From assembly GCF_000189635.1 (NCBI RefSeq), contig NW_002476353.1:310001-374000 (forward strand): a stretch of DNA of 64,000 nt, given 5' to 3'. Positions 47,907 through 61,135 of the stretch are shown piece after piece. Made by a program: the position numbers and the translations under genes. This stretch comes from Tetrahymena thermophila SB210 (Eukaryota > Ciliophora > Oligohymenophorea > Hymenostomatida > Tetrahymenidae). Position 1 is the first letter of the stretch. Each line of letters begins with the position of its first letter. Under the pieces are notes generated by a model. That model had not been told where the DNA came from. It saw only the letters and a program-made list of their open reading frames with translations, and did not search any database.

Positions 47907-50081
47907 ATGGATGCAACTGATAATATTTAGATGATAGAAGAGATTCCCGAATTAGCTACTGAATTTTTCTGTTTTTCTGAAGACTGCAAAGGTACAAACT
48001 ACAAAAATGAAATCACATCTAAGAAATGTTTGGAATAGCATGCATAATGCGTATTAAGCAATGTTGATGTTGTCAAGCAAGCATTACTTTTATAAGATAT
48101 CAAAAAGGTTCATGAACACAGAAATCTTAAAAATAAAATAGATTCTATTAAAATTGATTTAGATGAGATAAGTAGAGATTTAGACTCAGTATTCTTTATC
48201 CAGTATCTACCATAATTGATGAAGGAGGATGTTATAAAAGTTTCAACAGAGTTTCTTAATTACTTTAGCTTCGATAACTATGAATAGTATAAAGAATTAA
48301 AATTTACAGCATAATTTGAAATAGTAGACAGAGTTCTCGAAACCTTTAGCTAGATTGGATAACACGTGAACAAGTTAATACAGAAGACTAAGACTATCAA
48401 ATAAGAATCTTTAAAAGAAGAGGATACCCTAATTTTTAGTCAAGGGGACTTCAAAGTATTAGCGAATGCTCCTTTGGCAGGAAACAAAGGAGAAAATGCA
48501 GTAAAATATTATTTTTATGATAAATTTTAAACAATTTTTATTATTTTTAAAATACAGGGCAATTGTAAAACAATGTAATATAAAAGTTAGTCAACAACAA
48601 AATCACTTTCAAAAAAAAAAGCTATTAAAAAACTTAATAAAGAAGAAGGCGGGATATCATATGCTGAACAAAGAAAAAAAACTCAAAAAATACTTAAAGT
48701 TTAGAAAAAAACAGAGGAAACAAGAATGAAATCTTAAGAACTGCAAAAAAAAAAAAATTTAAATAGCTAAATACAATATTCAAATTTAGAGAATATTGAT
48801 GATAATAAAATGGCAATCGTATAAGAGTAAAAGATAATTAATTAAAATCATGAAAAAAAGGATGAACACGACTAATTAATTGTTTTAGACGATGATGATT
48901 ATGAAGAAGAAGAAATCGGATAGTTGAAAAAACAAGCATTAAATACTGAAAATGAAAAGGAAACTAACTTTTTATAATTTAACTCTTAATCTGAATTGTA
49001 AATAAATCAATAAGACTAACTGAAGTTTTCAAAAATATTAAAATCATAGTAAGATGAACAAAAGAATTTGAAGTAAATTATGTATATATAAGAGAGCTAA
49101 ACTGCACAAGATTTAAATGCTCACATATTTTGTTTGTATGATTAAGAAATACAAAATATGAAATTAAAATTTAAACAAAATGATACTTACATATCAGAGA
49201 GCTTATCAGAATAATTATTTTCTACAGTAAAGAAATCTTAAATTCATGAATTTGAAAAGATTTTATATTTAGTAAAATTGTAGAATGACGGTCATTTAAC
49301 AATAACATCAATCAAAAACAAAATTAAGTAAGAGTGCTATAAATCAGATATAAGCATAACTGATTTTTATTCTTTTATTGATATTTAAGAAGGTGTGATC
49401 TACTTGATAACTTTAAAGCAATCACTTTATAAAATATTAACATTTAATATTCAATAAAATAAAAACCAATATTAAAGAACTAAGTAGCTTTACTCTAAAA
49501 ATTTAAATGACTCAAACATTGTAAGCATCTCACATTTGACCTACGAGTCCTCTTCAAGAGATAGAATCGTTAATATTTTATTACAGACCCCAAAATGTTT
49601 GATGATTTAGGAAGGAGTTAATTAATTTAATGAATTTTCTGATTTTAAAATAATATTTTATAGTGGGTATATTTACTTTTCGAAGCTATTTAGTTATAAT
49701 AATGAAATATACTATGCTATCGCTGGAATAGACAATACGCTATCATTGTATAATTCAAAATGCCAAATTAAAAAAGTAATACAACTACAAAAACATTTTA
49801 CCCCTATTATAGATGTGATATAATTTTAAATTTCTGACGAAATTTTATTATTAGTGTAAAAATAGGGATTGTTTTTATATAATTTGAATTAGAGTTAATA
49901 ACCATTAATTAATCCCAAATGTATAGCTTAACTGTAGAATATTGAAAGTGTCTATATCAAAGATATATACCTTTATGTATTGCATAAAAACTTTAATAAT
50001 GAACAAATAAAGAAATACTGCTTAAGCGACTTTAGAAGAATATCATCTAATATTAAATAAGAATCTTATAGGAATGATTGA
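47907..50081 (+). CDS. Tandem family member B: CCCH-like motif protein
   Basis: Two exons (47907-48500 and 48558-50081) with a 57-bp intron give 705 residues. The intron is a multiple of three and open, so retention would not break the frame; the GTAAAA...TACAG ends and AT-richness support splicing. The N-terminus carries CFSEDC and then KCLEQHAQC, the clearest copy of the shared motif. A conserved-looking helical region follows (residues ~45-190), then a Lys/Gln-rich segment and an acidic cluster (LDDDDYEEEEIGQ). The C-terminal ~320 residues show short beta strands (YYAIAGIDNTLSLYN, GLFLYNLN) typical of propeller blades. A 13-A run at about 48745 stays in frame and is not a frameshift. Layout and order of segments match the neighbours on both sides. 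Confidence 0.82.
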
Positions 50082-51057
50082 ATGAATATTTAGTGTACCA
50101 TGAGATTAAAATAATTTCTTTATTATTATTTATTTTATCAAAACTATTTTTAACTAGCTTTTGAAATATCAGAAATCATTATTTTAATAATTATAATTTT
50201 ACTATTTTTTTGTTTGTTAAAAATGATTTGTATTTATAAAAATTTATCATTTTACGATTAATATGATCTTTCAAATAATTAATGCTACATATTGTTGTCT
50301 GTCTGTCTGTCTGTCTGATTTATTTATTTATTTATCTATCTATTTCTTAATTGTGTGTAAATTTATATTTTTCCCCAAATTTTTATTAAATAAAAAATTT
50401 GATTGCTTTCTTTCATCCTTATCCCAAAGAAAAATTAAAAAATAAAAATGATAAACTGATTTCAAAGAAACCATTCAAATTTTTTAAAATGCGTCATTAT
50501 TTAAATATATAGATAATACAAAGGAATTTTTTTAATTTAAAAAAAGTAACTAATTGATTTAAAGAAGTTAAACGAAGTCAACTAAAATAAATTATCTACA
50601 AATCATAAAGTATTCTTTTAATAATCATTCAAATTTCTTTTTCACCGATCTGATATTTTAATAATTAAGAGATACTTTCTTTCAAATATCGGAAGGAATG
50701 ATTTTTTGAATAATTATAATAGTGATAAATAAATTAATTGTTTTAACTTTATCAACATATTTTTGAGATGAAAATAAATTTTTTTTTTTTGGTTACATTT
50801 TTTTTTTAATGCTTTTAAATATTTTAAACACTTTTTGCAAAATTGAAAGAAAAAAAGTTTTTAAAAACTTACAAAGTCAAGAATAGAAAGGAATAAAAGG
50901 ATTAATTTTAAATTTTCTCAACTGATTTTTTTTTATTTAAGTGAGTTCTGAAAAGAAAATTTTTCTTTACATTTTATACTTTTTGCAATAATTAATAGAA
51001 CAAAAATAAATTTTTGTATAACAAATAATCAAAAATAAATCATCTTAATCTGTAAAA
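50082..51057. other. Spacer between paralogues B and C
   Basis: AT-rich spacer with a CTGT microsatellite (about 50297-50318) running into TTTA/TCTA repeats. No gene was recognised. Confidence 0.5.
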
Positions 51058-54000
51058 ATGAATTTTATCTAATTTAACAATTAAATTCCTAAAGTATCTG
51101 ATAATTATCATTAAAATTATCAAAAAGATATCTTAACCAATTAATACTTGTGCTTCAATGAGGAATGCGAAGCTTCAGACCTAAATTAGAGGATGTGTTA
51201 CTAACAACATCCTGCGTATGTACTTCCTAAATCGCAAATAAAAACATAATTAGCAAAATTTAATACTAACCATAGTTAATACGATAGCATGATGGGAATA
51301 CTATACTAAACCATCTCTTTAATTTAGGAGTTGTAGAAAATTCTAGAAGTTTTTCACTATATTCCTAAATTGTAAGAAGATTCAGTAGAGTATCAACAAA
51401 AAATGTTTCACAAGCTAAAAAGTCATTTTGAATTAATTTCTAACTTTGAAAAACTTTGGCTTGTTATTAAAAATTAAAACTAATTATTTTTTCAAACAGA
51501 AATATTCATCAATTAAATCAAAGAACAAGTTTATAAGTTTGAGTGCTAATATTTCTGTTATAGATAAATGACTATTCAGCAAGGATAATAATATCTCGAA
51601 TTAAATAAATAATTTTTAATTGATAATAATAATTCTAAAAATAATAAATAAATGCATTAAAAATAAAATGACATTTAAAATTGCATATAGATTAATGATG
51701 ATCAAAGTAGTGGCGACGATATTTAAATTATTGAACAATCTAATTTTAAATAATACTTGGGTGAAGAAGAAGAAGCAGAGGGTTCCAATTAAAATCACGT
51801 ATTAATAGAGATTAATTCGCAAAATCAGAGCAGAGATGACTAGGTACTTAAATAATGCGCAATCTATTTAAATTTATTAATAAAAATTACGAATTAATTT
51901 TTTAAGTAATAGGCATAATAATTTACTCCTAAATAATCACTCTAATTAATATAAGAAATGTTTAATTTTTTAGGATTAATATTTGAAGATTACATTAATT
52001 AAATAATTTAATCAAAAATTTAGCGCAGCTCCAACTTCCCATTTTTTTAAATAAAAAAATTCTCTTTTTTATTTTGAATATATTTTATTGAAATTACTTT
52101 TGTGTTCTATTTTTTTAATAGAAAATTTAAATTTTTATTTAATAATAAAAAGGTTGTTGAATTATCTAGTGGAGAAGATAACATTTAGATGCACGTCTAA
52201 GATTTCAGATCAACTTACTAATTTCATAATATGATTGATGAGAAGCTAGACCAACAGCAGAAATATAATAAATTTTTAAATAATTAATAAAATTGTTCTT
52301 AATAAATAATTATAAGTACTAACTCAAACTTAGCTGGGTAAACTTCTAACGAAGCTTAAAATGATTAGGCAATAAAAAATTAAACTTAACATATTTAAAA
52401 TAAAAAAATTAAAAAATCTAAAAAAGAGACAATTAAAGAAGGTGGTGCTTCATCATCATAAGATAAAAATTAAAAATAAAGAAAAAAAAGGATAACGAAA
52501 GAGCAAAAAATTTTGGAGCTACAGAAAAAGTTGTAAGGAAATTTATCTGAAACAAAATAAAATAGCTAAACCTTAAGCGATTAAGATCTTTAAAAATAAA
52601 ATTAATCTGCTTAAACAACATTAAATATAAAATCAATTATTATTCCCTTAAATTTTAAAAAGAGTGGAAATTCAGTTAATAATTCTCTACTAACTACATC
52701 TGATGAAACTATAAAAAATAATATATCCCAAACAATAAATATAAATTAACAGCAAAACTTTGATTCTTCAAAAACGACTTAATTAATGACAACTAGCAGC
52801 GAAAGTTCAAATCTAAATGAAAAAGTCATCGAAGATGATGATGAGCTAGAGTAAGAGTTATAAATCATAAAAAATTAACATGGATCTGTTGAAAAACTTA
52901 TGGTAACGCAATATTCTTGGCAAAAATAAAGTTCTGAGAAAAGGAAATCTTTTGATTCGAACTAAGAAGAAGAATATTCTAGAATATCCTAGATGAATTA
53001 ATTAAAAATACCTATGTAAGGTGAAAATTCTGAAATAGTTGTTGGAAAAAATGAAAATTACCTTGCGCAATTTAAAGTTATCTATTTTAAGAATAAAAAA
53101 GCTCTTTTGGCTTTAAATCAAAAAAATCTCGTTCTTTATACATTTCAAAAGCCTAAGTCTAGAAAGTAACCCCAATATGACTAATATAATATTGATTCTG
53201 AAGAAGAAATATAAGAATCAAAAAGTTAATAAGAAATAGACTATAACTTTTTACATAAAAAAAAAATCTTATATAATAATATTAAATCTGCAGAAATCTT
53301 TGAAATATATGGAAGCTATTTCGTATTAGTTATGTTTGAGACAAATGGATTTGTTAGTGTAGTTAAATCTAATAATCTAATAAAATGGAAACCATATTAT
53401 AAATCTGTAGAGCCTTCTATCTCAGCAAATTATTATATTTTTAATAATAGCACAACTCTTTAAATGATCTTATTTTATTCGTCTTAGATTAAGTTAGTTT
53501 AACTAGATATTAATAGCTCAAAGCCTAATGCGAAATAAGCTAATTCGAAATTTTTGCAATAAAGTCTGCTTGAAGGCAGTTTCTCTACAGCTTGCTAAGG
53601 TATTTGGTAAGTAAAGCGAGACCAAAACCAAACTGTAGAGTGTAAATATAACCTTTACTTTACTATTTTATAAGATAACTATTTGTCTATATTCAAATAT
53701 GATACATAAAAAATAGACATTTTGGCAAGAGAATATTTATAAAATGTTTAATTTTGCAAACTTTTAAAAATAAATGATGAAGTTAATATTGTGGCTATCA
53801 TAGAAAATGAAATTTAATTATACGACTTACAAATTAAGTTACACACTCGCATACAAGCTAAACCTGAATTTGGTAGTGTAATAGATGTTAGTCTGCCATC
53901 AAATTAAATACAAAATGAATAATATATTCTTATCATATAAGAAAAGGGATCATTCCTATATAATTTTAAAAAAAATAAAACTAATATCTTAAAACTGCCT

Positions 54001-54117
54001 GAAAAATACAATTCGATTTTCCACAGCTAAAATTTGCAATCTTTGGTAACTTTAAACGAGCAAGAAAATGGATCATTTTAAATAAATTTAAATTCTGTAA
54101 ACTAAATTCAAATTTGA
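51058..54117 (+). CDS. Tandem family member C: CCCH-like motif protein
   Basis: Modelled as exons 51058-51843 and 52153-54117, giving 916 residues. The N-terminus has CFNEEC and, nine residues on, MCYQQHPAYVL, matching members A and B. A helical region (residues ~70-180) and an acidic patch (GEEEEAEG) follow. The centre is Q/K/S-rich with a basic segment and a second acidic patch (VIEDDDELEQELQ). The last ~350 residues are beta-rich (AQFKVIYFKNKKALLALN, SYFVLVMFETNGFVSVV, GSFLYNFKK). The 309-bp intron is uncertain: an alternative uses GTAATA at 51906 and TTAATAG at 52107-52113, also in phase, adding ~35 residues. I preferred the version that keeps the acidic/polar context. This is the largest member of the cluster. 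Confidence 0.75.
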
Positions 54118-55179
54118 AATTTTTCACTTTATAAATTTAAATATTATTTTATGCAAACTTCAATTATCATAATTTAAATTATTAAAAATTAATATTTGTA
54201 TTTTAAAGCTTGTAAGAAAGATAGATGCTATGATGATTATTTTTATTCTTTTTTCATTAATTCTAAATTAGCAAAATTTTATCAAAAATTAATTTCATAT
54301 TTCTTAAATTAAAGATTTTGATGGGAAAAAAAATTTCTTATCAATTTATAAGAGATTGATTTTTTACTCTTTATTGAATTTAATTAGGTAATAGCCTACC
54401 TAATTTTTGATAACTCTTTTATAAATTTAATTTATAGAAAATCAATAGTCCTAAATTATTTTTATGATAAAAGTAAATTTTATTAAATTGTTTCTCAAAA
54501 TATTTAAATGAAAATTATAATTTTCTTTAAATTTATAAAAAATTTGATTTGAAATACTTAAAAGTAAAAACATTCCATCACTATTTGCGTTTAATATTTT
54601 ACATTTATAATTAAGGAAAATTTCAATTGAATTTTTATAAAAATATTTAAAAGATACGAATGAATAAAAATAATAATAAATCGATTGATAAAGGGGAGAA
54701 AAAATATGAAATAATAATTTAAAAAAATTAATAATTGTGAATAAAAGATATACTGTATTCTATTTTTTTTATTACTTAAATTTTTGAACTTTTTATATTA
54801 AGAATTTAAAAAGTTTATTTTATATATTTTGTGGATAAAAGTTATTGAAAGAAAATTATTGGATAAAAATAGATTAAGGTACGAAAAAAAAAAAATTTAA
54901 TTAAAGTAATTATTCAGAAAAAATAAATTGAAGATTGTAACAAAAAAAAAAAAAATTAAAAAATAGATTTATGTCAATAGTGCGTATGTATGTATGCGGT
55001 TGAATTAAATATTAATTAAAAGTAAAACAAAAAAGGAATTATAAAAAAGAAAAAATTAGTAAAAATTTACTAACAAATAGAAAAACAAGTAGAAATGTTT
55101 TTAGTTATTTAATTTATAATAATGAAAGTAAGTATTATTTTTATAAGATATGGTAATAAACTGAATATAATTAAATCGA
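54118..55179. other. Intergenic stretch between convergent genes, 1.1 kb
   Basis: AT-rich spacer with several poly-A runs near 54885-54960 and a short TATG run near 54984. No gene was recognised. Confidence 0.5.
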
Positions 55180-58100
55180 TCAGTTATTGTAATATTAATT
55201 CTATGACATCCTTTATAAGTTAAATGTATATTAACTCTTAGGTAGAATTGTATTTGATTTTTAAGAAGAAGAGGTATTGAGACTCTGATTTTTAAATGAG
55301 CTATTTAAGGATGCGTTTTAGGTATTATTTACTGTTTTAGCAAATGCATTTTAAAATGAAGGATTCATTTGAGATGATCTATTAAATCTTTAGTTTGTTG
55401 AGGGTTAAATTAGTACAGGCTATGAAAATCTATTAGTTGAATTGTTTAAAGAATTTTTAGTACTTGTGTTTTTTGAAGGGCTACCCAAATTTGAGCTGCT
55501 TATATAATATTATTGTGCTTAATTGCTTGTCTGTTGTGAATTTAAAATTAAATTTTAGCAAGCTGATGGCTTCTAAATTTTAGTAATTTGTTAAATGGAG
55601 TTTTGTTAAATCGCTTTAGAACTTCCATCATTATTAGGTTTATTTTATACATTTGGAATAACTTAGTTTATTTTAGTTACTATTTGCGAATTTAGAGGCT
55701 TGGCTTAGTTTGGAAGTGATACTTCAATACCTTTTTAAGCCTATTTTTAGTTGTTCATCTGTATTTATTATTGTTATTATTAATATTGTTAATCTACTTA
55801 ATTTTTTGTTCCAAAGTATTTTTAATAATAATTATTATTATTTATTAAACCAGCATTCTGATTATTTTATAAATGGTGCATTACTGTTTAAGCTAAGTTT
55901 ATAGTACTTTAATTTATTCCTATATTTATCTGATTACTGTTGCTATTATTATTTAGGCTGCTGTTGTTTGAACACATTAAGGTAATTCCATTAGTATTAC
56001 TAATTTATTGTTCAAATTAACCATTATTACTATTATTCATACCATAAGAGTTAAGGAATGCGTTGGAATTTATTTGATTAGAGTTCTTGATAGTAGTTTG
56101 CTATTGCGATAATAAATTGAGTATACTTTTTGATATTTATTTTTAAGAATTTGGGGAGTTAGGTACACCAAAAACGCTTTTTAATTGATTAATACTTGGT
56201 TAATTAGAATTTTGGATATGAGTTATATTGGGTTAGTTTGTTTAAATATTAGAATTGGCTAAAGGATTGCTTTAATTTGGTATAGCTTAAGGTACTTTTG
56301 GTGGAGAATTTGGGACTGAGTTTTTTTAGCTATTAAACTAAGAGTTAAAATTAGAATTATTAGCTCCAGATGTAAACAAAGGTAATTATTTATTATTTTA
56401 CAAGGATTGATTATATTATTATTATTATTATGAAATCATTGATTAAGAAAGAATATAATTATTGCCAATTTAATTATTTTGATTTTAGATATTCACAACT
56501 TAAATTTGAGAGCCATTCTTATTATTGTTGTAAAAATTAGTTTATAAATTATTATTACACAGGGTATTATTAATTGGGTAGTTTGTTTACTGTTATTGTT
56601 ACTACTGTAACTAAGAACCTTATGTAGTAAATAACTGAGATATTATTTTTTATTCATTGCTAACATTTTAAAAGTTATTGCTCTAAGGAGCTTAGAATAT
56701 TTAAGGTAAACTTTGGGGTTTTTAATAATTCATTTAATGCTGTTGATTTTATTGAGTAAAATATAGTTATTAATTTTGTTATTAAATTTGCTGCTAACAA
56801 GTTTAGTAGAATTGCTACAGATCTTAACTTTGTTGAAGTATAATGTTAGAGTTTTTGTAGTTGTTTGTTTAATTCTAAATGTAAAAAGGATTTTATACCC
56901 CGCTTGTGTTCTAACTTGAAGTGCTAAAGTAGTTATTATTTAATTGATTTCTGTTTTATGTTACCTGTTATTGTTAAGGGAACTTAGTTTTATACTCATT
57001 TAGCTGATTACTATCTGATTAAAGATTATAAGATATAACAGGGATATTATTTTAAATAACTTATTAGCTTATTCTTTACTAACTTTAAAAATCTGAGTTA
57101 GTATTTCTTCTTGAAAAATCTGGCTAGTTTTATGAGGAAAATTATGAATGCGATTGAGAGCTAACCCTTACAGGCAGCTCTTCGTCCATTACTTCATCTG
57201 CATCTACTGGAAAATCCTTAATCTATTAAAAAAGGACAGGGTTTGCAGTGGAAAACATTTAGGGACTATTATTGCGAGAAGAGAAATATGAATAATTTTC
57301 TTTTGATTCATTGACTGAATAAAAAGTAGTGCATTTTGTCTCTGGGGTTCCTTGTTCATACATATTGTTGCTTTATTTTTATTACTTATTACTCGTTTCC
57401 TATTTCAAGGATTTTAATTTGCCATAAATTAAAGGAGCTTTCTTGGGTTGTTTTTCTTCAATTAAACTTCCTACAAAATACAAATAAAATAAAAAATTAA
57501 AATGTAATGATGAAAGATATTTATTTAATTTTCAAATTAAGATAAATTATTAATGAAAAAATAGACAAATAAAATGATCTCTTAATAATTAACAATAAAT
57601 CAATGCAAGTTTTATATATACCTAATATACTTAATTGGTGTTTTTTTGGGGAATTAGGTGAGGAGTAATTATTAGACTATCCCCTAGATAAATTAATTTT
57701 GTAACATGGCGATTTATCGAAGTGCTTTACATGATCAAGATTGTTAGCAGTTAAGTTGTGAAGCGATAAGTGGAAATTAGAGAGTTAATTTGAAATGCAA
57801 TTAAAAGACCTTATTTTTTAATTATTTTGCAATTAATCAGAGTCTAACTAATTAAGCGAATTTAGTGAAGCAATAAAATTTTCGCTTTTTATTGATCCAA
57901 ATTCTTCAAAAAAAGTCTGCTTTATTTTTTATTCTTCTTCTTCTTAGTTTTAGCTGTAAAATAAGATTTTCTAAGAAAAAAATATAATTAAATTAATTTA
58001 AAAATACATATCCAAGACTTCTGCTAATACACCTTTAAAGTTTTTCACATAAGTTTGTATAGGCTCTCCGTTGGTGTAGTTTTAATTCATAGTCTAAAGT

Positions 58101-59489
58101 AAAATTTATAGCTTTTAAATCTAATTAATCTACTCAGAGCTGTGATTTTACATTTGTAGCTACTCCTTTTCTTAGTCTATACTGATAATTAAGTCGTTGC
58201 ATACTAGTAGAATCTATGAGATTTCTTTTGTTAAAAATGATAATATTAATTAAATTAAATTAAAAACAAAGATTTTTTATTGAAAATAAAATAATATGGG
58301 GAGTTTGGAATTTTAAAAATTATTTAAGTATTTCTTTTAAAAAGATAATATATTTATTTATTTATTTATTAATTAATTGCTTATCTATGCAATTAGGTAT
58401 TATTTTCTACTTTTGTTATTTGATCAGATAAATAATTCCCCCACAAATTATTTTTGTGGCTAAATTGCTTTAATTAATTATAATTACCATCAGACATCTT
58501 CTACATAACAAAACATGAATACATGAAGTAAAGAGAATCCTAAAGCAATTTTATTTTGAGCTTCACTCTGTCTCCCAAGCTAAGCTGAGGGAATTATTTT
58601 TAGTATTTTTTTTAGCTCAAATTTTAAACTGAGCCTTACTACATTTAAAGACTAATGCTTTAAGGCATCTTTTGCTAATTTTATAGAATAAAAACTATAT
58701 TCTACTTTACCAAATTCCTGTAGATTGACTCATAGTAGCGAGATTTTGTTTGCCATTGTTGTATGCAATTGAGGATTTCTTGAAAAAATTAAATCGAGTA
58801 CACTTCATCTATTAATTAAATACAAATTTCTTTACTTTTAAATTACTTTAAAATATTAAATTTGCTCTGATTATCTATCTCATTTCATGCTTAAATAACT
58901 AAGATATAAAGCCAGGCAATTTTTATTAAGTAAATGAATAGTCTTACCATATTAGTTTTAAAAATAGAGCAAATCGAATCTAGGTTTCTTTGTAAGTAAA
59001 GCTATTTTTCCAAACTTATCAATGATATTTTGTTCAACGAAATTAGTCAAGAACGAATTTGATGTTTGCATACACTGCTTAAGTAGCTTTTTTGTAGAAT
59101 AATTTATATTGTTTTAACTCACTTTTACTAAGAAAAAAAATGATTAGTACCTGAACAGCATTACATCTTATGTAAGAAGGATACTACAAATTAAAGATGG
59201 CATCCTAAAGCTCATCAGCTAATTTTTTATGGTCAAATTAACTATTGATTTTTAATCATTTAAAAAATTTTAAACATTAAAAGCTAGTAGAAATTTAAAT
59301 CAAGAGACAATCCTAAAGCAGGATTGATTTATTTGGAATGAAAATATAATTATAATTAGAGTACCAATGAGGATTCTTAAATTTTTCTATAAAATATTGT
59401 CCTAAATATTTAAGATTCTCAGAAGAAAAAAAACATTATGAGTAGCATTTAATGATTTTAGTCTTAAGCTTTTCGAATCTTTTATTCAT
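55180..59489 (-). CDS. VHS-like adaptor with long Q/N/S-rich tail
   Basis: Seven exons (59489-59365, 59241-59151, 59086-58948, 58808-58488, 58224-58008, 57953-57622, 57470-55180) give 1171 residues. Residues ~1-165 show a VHS/ENTH-like helical pattern: CNAVQLLKQCMQTSNSFLTN, FFQEILNCIQQW, YYESIYRNLQ. This parallels the N-terminal block of the adaptor at 21803. Residues ~225-300 are helical and GAT-like (SDEISQILLVCNDLIISID). From ~410 to the end the protein is Q/N/S-rich with runs of Asn and Gln and no ear domain visible. VHS-type adaptors sort ubiquitinated or signal-bearing cargo at the Golgi or endosome. The exon 1 to 2 join is the weakest. A 36-base GT..AG stretch at 58675-58710 was kept as coding because it is open and too short. 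The large last exon is secure. Confidence 0.68.
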
Positions 59490-61135
59490 TTGTTCACTAC
59501 AAAAGTAAATAAATTCGTATATGTATGTATGTATCGCTTTCTTTGGCTTTGAATTTTTCTTTTTCTTAATTACTATTCTTCTCTTATCTATTGCTATTTA
59601 ATGAAATCTTAACTTTTGTTTTTGCTTAATTTTTTGTTTTTAAATTAATCCAATGATATTCCCGTTTAATTCCTTTTGCTTTTAATAATCCTATTTGTCT
59701 TTAATCAATCTTTCTTTTAAAAACACAGCGATTATAAAATTTTTTATGATTAAAAAACATATGTTTAAGATTACCAATAAATTTTTTAAAAAGCTAGTTA
59801 ATTAATTGTTTTGGACATGATCTTTTCCATCTCTTCAATAGGATACTTTCATACAATTTCACATATAAAAACATACTTTTGCAAAAATTAATGAAAATAA
59901 GATTTTTATATCATCTTTGCCAATCTGATGAAGCACAAATAATATAATATCTAAGTTACATCTAGATTTTAATTATCTTAAATCTCTTCCACACAATTAA
60001 TATAGATAAGTTACCATTGCAATATTAAATTTATTTGTTTGATTCTTTTTAATTTCATCAATTTTAATTTTTGTTTTAGCTCTTAGGGATATTTACCATA
60101 AATTGTCTATTTTTTGTGTTAAAAAAAATGTAAAAATCGTCTAGCCTTGATAAGACATGTGTAAATGAACTAAATTTTCAATAGATTTTCGCATATTTAT
60201 TTTTATAAATTTATTATTATCCTAAACAAATTATTATTTTAATTGATAAAAAGATAAGATTAATATTAAAATACTTTCGTTTCAAAATTAAAATAATGTT
60301 TTTTTTTAAACAAAGATAATTTATTTATTATTTTATGTCAAATAACAATTAGAGATGCTTTTTGATTTTGAAATAATCTTTCCAAAAAACTTTTAACTAA
60401 AATGTTTTTTTAAAATAATTATTTATTTTTGATGATAAAACAAGTTATCTTAAATAAATTATATCTAAATAAAATCTATATTTTTAAAAGAATATATATT
60501 AAATAGATTTCCACATATTTATTTTATAAATTAATTATGATCCTAAACAATTTATTCTTTTAACTGATAAGAAAATAAGATTAATAGTAAAATACTTTCA
60601 TTTCAAAAGTAATGTCTTTTTTTAAACTAAGATAATTTTTTTTTTTTTTATTAAAAATTAGAAATGTAATTTGATTTTGAAATAATCTTTTTAAAATAAT
60701 TTTTAGATAAAATATTTTTTGATCGTAATTATTTATTTTTGATGACAAAATAAGTTATTTTTAAAAGAATATGTAGTATTCAATAGATTTACATATTTAT
60801 TTTTATAAATTAATTATGATCCTAAATAATTTATTCTTTTATTTGATAAAAAGTAAAGATTAATGTTAAATATTTACATATTTTTTTAAAATATCTTTTT
60901 ATAAACAAAATTAATTTTTATTAAGTCAAATAAAAATTCAAAATGTAATTTTATTTTTAATTTTCTTTCAAAAATAATTTCTAAAATAAAATTTTTTTTG
61001 GTAAAAATAATTGATTTTTGATGAGATAATAAGTTATTTTTAAATAATTTATATCTGAATATAATAATTAATATTTATATTTTTTTTTAAAACATATTTA
61101 TATATTTATTAAGATAGATATTTAATAAAGTTTTC
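59490..61135. other. Gene-free stretch with degenerate tandem repeat
   Basis: This AT-rich region of 1.6 kb separates two minus-strand genes. It has a TATG microsatellite near 59518-59534 and three diverged copies of a ~300-bp unit in its second half, listed separately. No coding exon was recognised. Confidence 0.55.
60182..61070 (+). repeat. Three-copy degenerate tandem repeat, unit about 280-320 bp
   Basis: Copies start near 60182, 60504 and 60784. Each opens with TAGATTT...CATATTTATTTT and a TATAAATTAATTATGATCCTAA-like island. Each continues with an island near GATAAAAAG/AAGATTAAT, then TTTGATTTTGAAATAATCTTT (changed in copy 3), then TTATTTTTGATGA, and ends near TAAGTTAT. Divergence is high and identity was judged by eye. 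The unit does not code for protein. Confidence 0.7.

Noticed and set aside
48741..48757. Suspected frameshift at a run of 13 A in paralogue B.
   Set aside because: Careful counting shows the frame continues unbroken (CAA AAA AAA AAA AAT TTA), so no frameshift is needed.
58675..58710. A 36-base GT..AG stretch in the VHS-like gene that could be an intron.
   Set aside because: It is shorter than any other intron in the window, is a multiple of three and is open, so it was kept as coding.
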